From: Kudoa neothunni
Lineage: Eukaryota > Cnidaria
Reading direction: 5' to 3'
Assembly (NCBI GenBank): GCA_964304625.1
Contig: OZ199838.1
Location: forward strand, 186,001-250,000
Length of the DNA stretch: 64,000 nucleotides
A program made the position numbers and the translations under genes. The number at the start of each line of letters is the position of its first letter. Positions within the stretch are counted from its first letter, which is position 1. Positions 58,301 to 64,000 of this stretch are shown here, piece by piece. Below the pieces are notes generated by a model, which saw nothing but the letters and a program-made list of their open reading frames with translations, was not told the DNA's origin and ran no database searches.

Positions 58301-60438
58301 ACTACAATTTTTTTATAATTAAATAGACAAAACCAAATTAGAATATTGTGACATTTTTTTTGTTTCGCAAATTAAAATTTTGGAGTCTGATAGCTTTTAT
58401 AAAATACGAAGTTTATAAATATCATAGATTCCTTAAATATTTGATGAATTACAAAATCTATTTTTTGATGGTATATAATGATATTAATTAATAATTAAAA
58501 TAAATATGATAATTTGTTTACAAAATAAATACAAAATTGTATTACAATCTAGTCTAACCATTAATATATTCTGGAAGCATTATAAAGGTTAATCTTTAAT
58601 ATTTTTCTTCGTTAAAATTTTTAAAAATCTCGTAAAAAAACTGAAACGCTTTTATTATACATTTTTTCCATATTTTTAAAGAAATACAGAATATATTAAA
58701 TTTTTCATGTAAATGTAAATTTGAATTTGTATAATATTACTATTAAGACATACATGGAAATTTTTGAGCTGTCATAATTAGAAAATATTTTATTGGATTC
58801 ATTGGTAGATTAATAATGGATTATTTTAGTCGAAATTGAGAGCTATTTCCAGATGTACTGGTGCAATCATATTGAATTCCACGGATGAGATTGGCTTTGC
58901 TCAATTAGGTCGCTCTAATACGTTTTCCATTCAAAAGTATCAACATGTAAGGTAGTTTTCTTGTAGAAATCATGATTTTTTTGTAGCTTGGCAAGAATAT
59001 AAATGTGGCAATTATTGATGGCTGTGAGTCAGACCTTTATGCATCCACAATTCTTATTCATCCCAGTGAAGTCGAAATGACCAAAATTCGAAGAACATTT
59101 GTTTCTATCTTATTTTTCAGCCGAATGTTAATGGATGAGTTACTTTTTATGAAATATGCCCTTCCAAAATTGGATTTGGGAGCTTTACCAATTTCTTCGG
59201 ACTCGTGCCTCTCGAAAAATTCAAGTAGTCGTTCAGGTCATCGGAGGCATCGTACAGATGATATAACGATTACTGCTACCACCTCACGATTGAAATCTCA
59301 TTCCAGGCAAAAATACCGACTATCTAACGCTGGTGATTATCATTTGGAAACTGAACAAATCTCTGACACTGCTACTAGTCGTGAAAACGTTGGAATTAAA
59401 GAATTTTCTAATGAATTCACCGATCTAAATTATCTTCACAAGAATTTCCTACCCTTTTCATTATTTTATTGTTTAAATTTGCCTTCGAACATTGTCTCAA
59501 TGAACCTACAACCAATGTTCCTTCGACATGTCTGGAAAATGTCTCCCAAATCCAATAACCAAGTCAAATTCGAATTCAACGATTGTTCTTGCAGCGATGA
59601 CCTAATCGATGAGGATGATGTTCATTGTCACCCAAATGATCAACAATTAGAGCACGATGGAATGGATGCGGATATGTTTTTAAGTAGACTGGATATGGAA
59701 CCGGGAGATGTCGCCAATATCCCACCCATTCTTCTCAACAATGTTCCCAACCAAATCGCTATATTTAGAGCGGTTGGACGTTTTCCATCTGTGAAGATGC
59801 TCTTCAGTGACAACTACCCCTCTGATCAACATCATCATAATCATAATCATCATAATCACTGCAACGCCACAAAACCTCCCAAAAACTTAAGCCCAAACAG
59901 GACCAGTTTGGTTTCTCGTGAAGGCGGTAACTCGTCAAAAGAATCTTCTCGTGCCAATGGGAAACAATTGTCCGTTGAACTGCTTCAGTCTCCTCTGCTC
60001 TGTAGTATATCTCACACCAAACCCGTCGTTTTCAACAACTTCTCCCAACAAACCTTCTACTCTTCCGATCAATACCAATTCGACTTGGAATTGCTGGCTG
60101 ATATACTGATACTTTACTATTGTTACTCCTCCTGCTCAAAAATCTTCCCGCTGTTTTGTGTGAAACCGTGTATCAGACAGCTCAAATACTATTCACCCAG
60201 CGATCTCACACTTTTGTCTTTTCTCATGAATCACTGCTTTAAAGCATCCACAAATTGTAGTGTGCAATCTTGCGAAAGAGCGTATAACATGCATAGCTTT
60301 GTGTATGCCCATGCCACTACTAAAATTGCAATACGACTTCCCAAATACAAGATAACTATACAATCAAATTTACTTAAAAACAACATTGTCTTCACTTATA
60401 TGAAATGTGGCAAATGTGGAAAAGTATATATCATATAA
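55365..60438 (+). CDS. PIKFYVE: PIKfyve (FAB1) phosphoinositide 5-kinase, N-terminal and middle parts
   Basis: Animal PIKfyve makes PI(3,5)P2 on endosomes. Exons: 55365-55409, 55456-55753, 55803-55938, 55983-56111, 56164-56536, 58830-58946, 58987-60423 (or stop at 60438); 845 residues so far, against about 2,000 in animals. Parts seen: a FYVE zinc finger, residues about 62-130 (WMCDEQCTECFNC, FRRRHHCRQCGRIFCGNC, closing CEFC); the chaperonin-like domain (VAFTCTLSGCCTMDS, LSSVVKQQQQYLNILVSRIL, AISRCTGAIILNSTDEIG); then the Cys-rich region (LKYYSPSDLTLLSFLMNHCF, YNMHSFVYAHATTKIAIRL, YMKCGKCGK). A His/Asn-rich tract lies near 59830-59865. No kinase-domain exon was found up to 64000, so the gene continues past the edge through a long intron, or is truncated. 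Intron 5 is 2.3 kb. Confidence 0.9.
56537..58829 (+). other. Large PIKfyve intron 5, 2.3 kb
   Basis: AT-rich, with a (ctt)n/(att)n tract at 57064-57098 and a TGCGCACGCGC element at 57886-57896. A plus-strand frame at 57480-57740 is not recognised. Confidence 0.5.
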
Positions 60439-61415
60439 TGGCGTTGATTTTGTGAAATTTTCCATTACATTATACGGTAGATAATCGATCTAGACCAGTG
60501 TGCCCATCACTTAAATGTGAGGGTAGTTATATTGAGGTTGTGAGAATCGGATCGAAATAAATATAAAAATAATTTAAACTGGTTTTCGATTTGCATTCGT
60601 TGATCCCTCATAAATTTAAATTACCTAATGGCTTAGGTTGGACTGTAACTTTTTGTATGTTCTATGAACAATAATCGTCGATCATAATATTTCGATATGA
60701 GTTCTGAGAACGATTTACATATCATGTTAATCGAGAAATAATCACGTTTTAAAATATTTATCCAAAAGCGTAGAGAGTAGTTGAATTCGCAGAATGAAAT
60801 AAATATTATATAGCGCCATTTGTTTGACTGTTTAGAAACAGAATACTGATTTTTCTAGCTTTTTATTTAAGTTTATATCAAATAAAACATCTAAGCTGTT
60901 TGTTTTATAATATTTTTGTTTAAACTTCTCTTTATTAGGTAATTGCTAATTATATTATGTAATTCACTGAAAAACAAAAATACGTACAATTCAATTATTA
61001 CATGAATGCATGAAACACGTACTCATTAATTTTATTAAGATTTCCAATGATAAATTAAGTCAATCAACTTGATTTTAATTTATACATCGTATTAAAATTT
61101 TAAGTATTTCACAAATAAGATTAAAAATTATAAATAATGCCATATTTTTCGTTGGAATTATTTTTTATTGTCTTTATATGCGAAATCAACATTAGAGGTT
61201 AATTGAGCGTTGCTTTTTGAATGCGGGAATAATGTACATAAGGAATCACTGGATACACTCTAGAACAGTGACATCCCAATATTTTTAGTTCACAAATCCC
61301 CCTGACTAACCAAATTAATGAATACGGACACTTAAATATATTATTCGCGTATATTTATATTTATGATAATGTTACAAAATTTTATTTTTAAATCAGCTTT
61401 TATTACAACTAGGAA
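60439..61415. other. Region after the last visible PIKfyve exon
   Basis: AT-rich, no exon supported. It is either intron of PIKfyve or intergenic. A sequence at 61266-61305 resembles a decayed hAT left end. Confidence 0.4.
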
Positions 61416-63016
61416 TTAACCCTCCGAGCATCTTGGGGTCGAAAACTACCCCAGTCGTGATTTAATGAGTTATTTAACCTCTCATAGCTTACTTTTTTAG
61501 ATACCCTACCTATCCTTTACAGTAATCGACTGTTTTGGAAGGCAGTATTAATTTTTCTTTTAACCCTCCCCGGACCAAGCGGGGTCTGTCCTGACCCCAT
61601 TTTCGGTAAATCTTATTTCTATAAATGAAAACCTCATAGACTTTAGTATAACATTCGCGTAATCTTAGAAAATATATTCCTATACTGTATAAACTCAAAT
61701 TTTCGAAAAATATTAGAATTTATCTCAGAAAAAATGCTTGCGTAATTGAACACATGTTCTCCATACGCACACATACTTCATGCTATAACTCCATATTAAA
61801 ATTATCAAGAGATAAAACTAAACAACGACAAATTATCGTAATTAATATATATTTAACGTTAAATAAATGTTCAAAGTGTAGGTTTTCCTTTTTCCTATCG
61901 AAGGTTTACGATGACGTCATAAGATTAAATTAAGATTTATTGGCTATATGTATTTTTAAACGTTAAGGGTAAAAAAAGTATATTATTTCATTTTAGATTA
62001 TTAATTTAAGAATAAATTTATATTTAGGAATGTCTTTTGACAATGATATCGATAATTTGGAGCTAAATTTCAGTATACGTGTACCAATTTCGGGAGGGGG
62101 AATCGTAATTTTTGATGAATACTTGTGCCAGACTTTCGAGGGCCATTATCATTTGCATTCAAAATATAGCTTAGAACTATTTAATGAATGTATTGATATT
62201 GGCGGAGCGCCTAATTCACAAAAATCATTGATCTACGCAAAAGATCATGATGTGCATTTGTTAACGAAATATTAATAAAAAAACTAATGTACGGTGCTAT
62301 ATCTACGAGGAACCTATTTTCTCGTCTCACAGATTCAAAAAAAAACTTTTTTTTATTGTCAGACATGTAGTTTAGAAACCGATTGATGTTATATTTGACA
62401 AAACTTGCTTTCTCTTTAGGAAACCCCGGAATTAATGTGATTTTTTTAAAATAAATTTATTTTAAATGTTCATATTTAATTTGTTCATGTTGAATGTATA
62501 GACATACTAAAATACTTACAATTATGATCTATACTTTACCCTACTTTCAATTTTGTGATTAACGATTTTTCCCAGCAATCATGCCTGATATCATGTACGG
62601 TCGCTTGTGTTCATTTCTTTTCCATATTTGATTGAACCACGTTATTTCACCTCTAGAAACTATCAACAATGTAAACACAATAAAACATATATTTGAAACC
62701 TAGAAAAACAAGCGTTTTGATGCAGATATTTCAATATTTAATCGAAGAATTAATTACATTTTTCTCGACTTTATTCCCTCTAAAGCACACTTCTAATTGG
62801 TTAATGTGGCTGTGTGGTGAATAATAATTACAATAATAACTGTTGGGGTTAATTGCACTATAAAATTAGAAAATAATGATGGGGTCAAAGACGACCCCCA
62901 TAGGCTCATACTGAAGTTTTTGACACACGGTCCTTCGACGGTTAACAGAAAGGAATAATTTATTTCCCAAAAACTTACACCTGGCGCCTATGGGTCGAAA
63001 AAGTCTCTAGAGGGTT
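61416..63016. mobile_element. Nested TTAA-flanked repeats
   Basis: Two left ends (61416 ttaaccctccgagc; 61560 ttaaccctccccgg) and two right ends (62945, reverse complement ttaaccgtcgaagg; about 63016, reverse complement aaccctctagag) occur. Each is followed by GGGGTC..GACCCC-type pairs. The simplest reading is an inner element of about 1.39 kb inserted in an outer one of about 1.6 kb, both of the family at 50.9 kb. An 81-codon frame at 62030-62275 lies inside and is unexplained. Confidence 0.5.
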
Positions 63017-63414
63017 TTCCATACAAATTGTGTAATGATTTATTTGTTTGAAGTTTATTTAGAGTTTAGTTATTTGTAAAGAAGAATAACCGCATAGTTC
63101 CGCTATTTTTCATGTGCGAACATGGAAAAATTTGTGAATTACAATGTCTAAGATGGTTACACTGAAAGCTCTTCCATCATAAGTAAAATTTAAGAATTAA
63201 TCTAAAATAATAATTTTCGTCTGATTCTAACGATTTTGGCACTATATTAACAAATCTTCTTACTCCCAAAAATAACATACGTAGCGAGATCCTTCCTACA
63301 AAAACAGATACTTAATTAAAACATTTTGAATCTAAATCCTTGTGTAACTGCCTAAACTCGTCAACAATAAAAACAATTAAAGATTGTTTTAAATTATTCT
63401 TCACTGATCAACTG

Positions 63415-63621
63415 TTATCTACAATTATCCTCGTGGCCAATAAATTTGGACGTCATCGCTGATTCTTCTTATGATGATGTCGATTTGAATGATTATCGTT
63501 CATATCATAGCATACTGATATACATGCCAATTTTCGAAACGAAGATTGAATCTCCAGAAAGGTTTTGAATGGTTTTAAATGCTTGATAAGTTCTGTTGAG
63601 ATTATTAGACAAGTTATGCCA
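63415..63621 (-). CDS. Last two exons of an unrecognised minus-strand gene
   Basis: Not recognised. Exons 63516-63621 and 63415-63467 are joined in phase across a 48-nt GT..AG intron and end at TAA. The peptide (WHNLSNNLNRTYQAFKTIQN, then SGDSIFVSKIGMYI and KESAMTSKFIGHEDNCR) looks like ordinary folded protein. A 63-codon frame (63453-63644) in another phase overlaps it. The upstream part would lie to the right, towards or beyond 64000. Confidence 0.35.
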
Positions 63622-64000
63622 CTGAAGGAATATACAACAATCAAACCCTCACTCTATTTAGACGATTTTGGTGGAAGGGAGAAAAGGATAAATTATGTAC
63701 CTTATGACACGTATTAAAGTTTGCCTACGATGCAGCACTCGATAGAAAAGTCCACTTATTAATTATTTTCTGTTTTTCATTTCGGTTTACTTTGACAATA
63801 TTAAAAAATTACTCATGTAAACGTAGATTATATGTTTAAGTATAACGATTTATTTCCGAAAAATTTCATCTAAAAAATAAATTTTATATAAAAACGCAAA
63901 TAGAAGTGATAACTAAAAATACTTATGAGTATGGAAAGTTCACACATCATTTAAAAGGTGGAAAAAACTAATTTTTACTAAAATTTCGATCACTATGAAT
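63622..64000. other. Right edge
   Basis: No exon is firmly supported. A short minus-strand frame near 63750 (VDFSIECCIVG) might precede the exons at 63.5 kb. Confidence 0.35.

Noticed and set aside
1-64000. CRISPR arrays, bacterial operons, phage genes
   Set aside because: No regularly spaced repeats, no ribosome-binding-site-led gene runs; spliced animal genes dominate.

Overview
This is nuclear DNA of a compact, very AT-rich animal. The recognisable proteins are eukaryotic and most have animal-type domain architectures: a VRK kinase, CHMP3, cytosolic asparaginyl-tRNA synthetase, mitochondrial propionyl-CoA carboxylase beta, p47/NSFL1C, a SMYD methyltransferase, PUS3, a GLUT-type sugar transporter, BRK1 and PIKfyve. 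Most introns are only 38-76 nt with GT..AG ends, with a few of 0.5-2.3 kb. AT richness, tiny introns and roughly one gene per 4-5 kb suggest a miniaturised or parasitic metazoan (orthonectid-like is one guess). The taxon cannot be proved from this window. Exons below were assembled by hand from splice sites, reading phase and family similarity; no transcript evidence was available.

Layout. 0-10 kb: VRK kinase on the minus strand (2.3-6.3 kb), then two unrecognised minus-strand multi-exon genes (7.7-9.6 kb). 10.5-17.5 kb: a small plus-strand gene candidate, CHMP3, another small candidate, NARS1 and a further small gene. 18-22 kb: a dead Tigger-like transposase and two unrecognised minus-strand genes. 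22.3-28.2 kb: PCCB (+) and p47 (-), tail to tail with 37 nt between stop codons. 30-35.6 kb: SMYD and PUS3. 36-37.3 kb: a non-autonomous hAT element and a tRNA-derived SINE. 38.2-39.7 kb: sugar transporter (-). 41.6-43.6 kb: a nearly complete Tigger/pogo transposon. 44.7-48.9 kb: a broken Helitron. 50.3 kb: BRK1 (-). 50.9-52.2 kb: a TTAA-flanked repeat. 55.4-60.4 kb: FYVE, chaperonin-like and Cys-rich parts of PIKfyve, whose lipid kinase domain is not in the window. 61.4-63.0 kb: nested TTAA-flanked repeats. 63.4-63.6 kb: last exons of a minus-strand gene that may enter from beyond the right edge.

The genes do not form a pathway. Several encode endomembrane functions (CHMP3, p47, PIKfyve), but nothing here shows co-regulation beyond GC-rich palindromes resembling NRF-1 sites that recur in the AT-rich intergenic DNA and lie close upstream of several start codons. 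The points most worth checking are the cluster of frame disruptions in the last third of PCCB, the NRF-1-like palindromes, a possible mitochondrial first exon for NARS1, a 14-nt microexon in p47, and several unrecognised genes whose exons join in phase.
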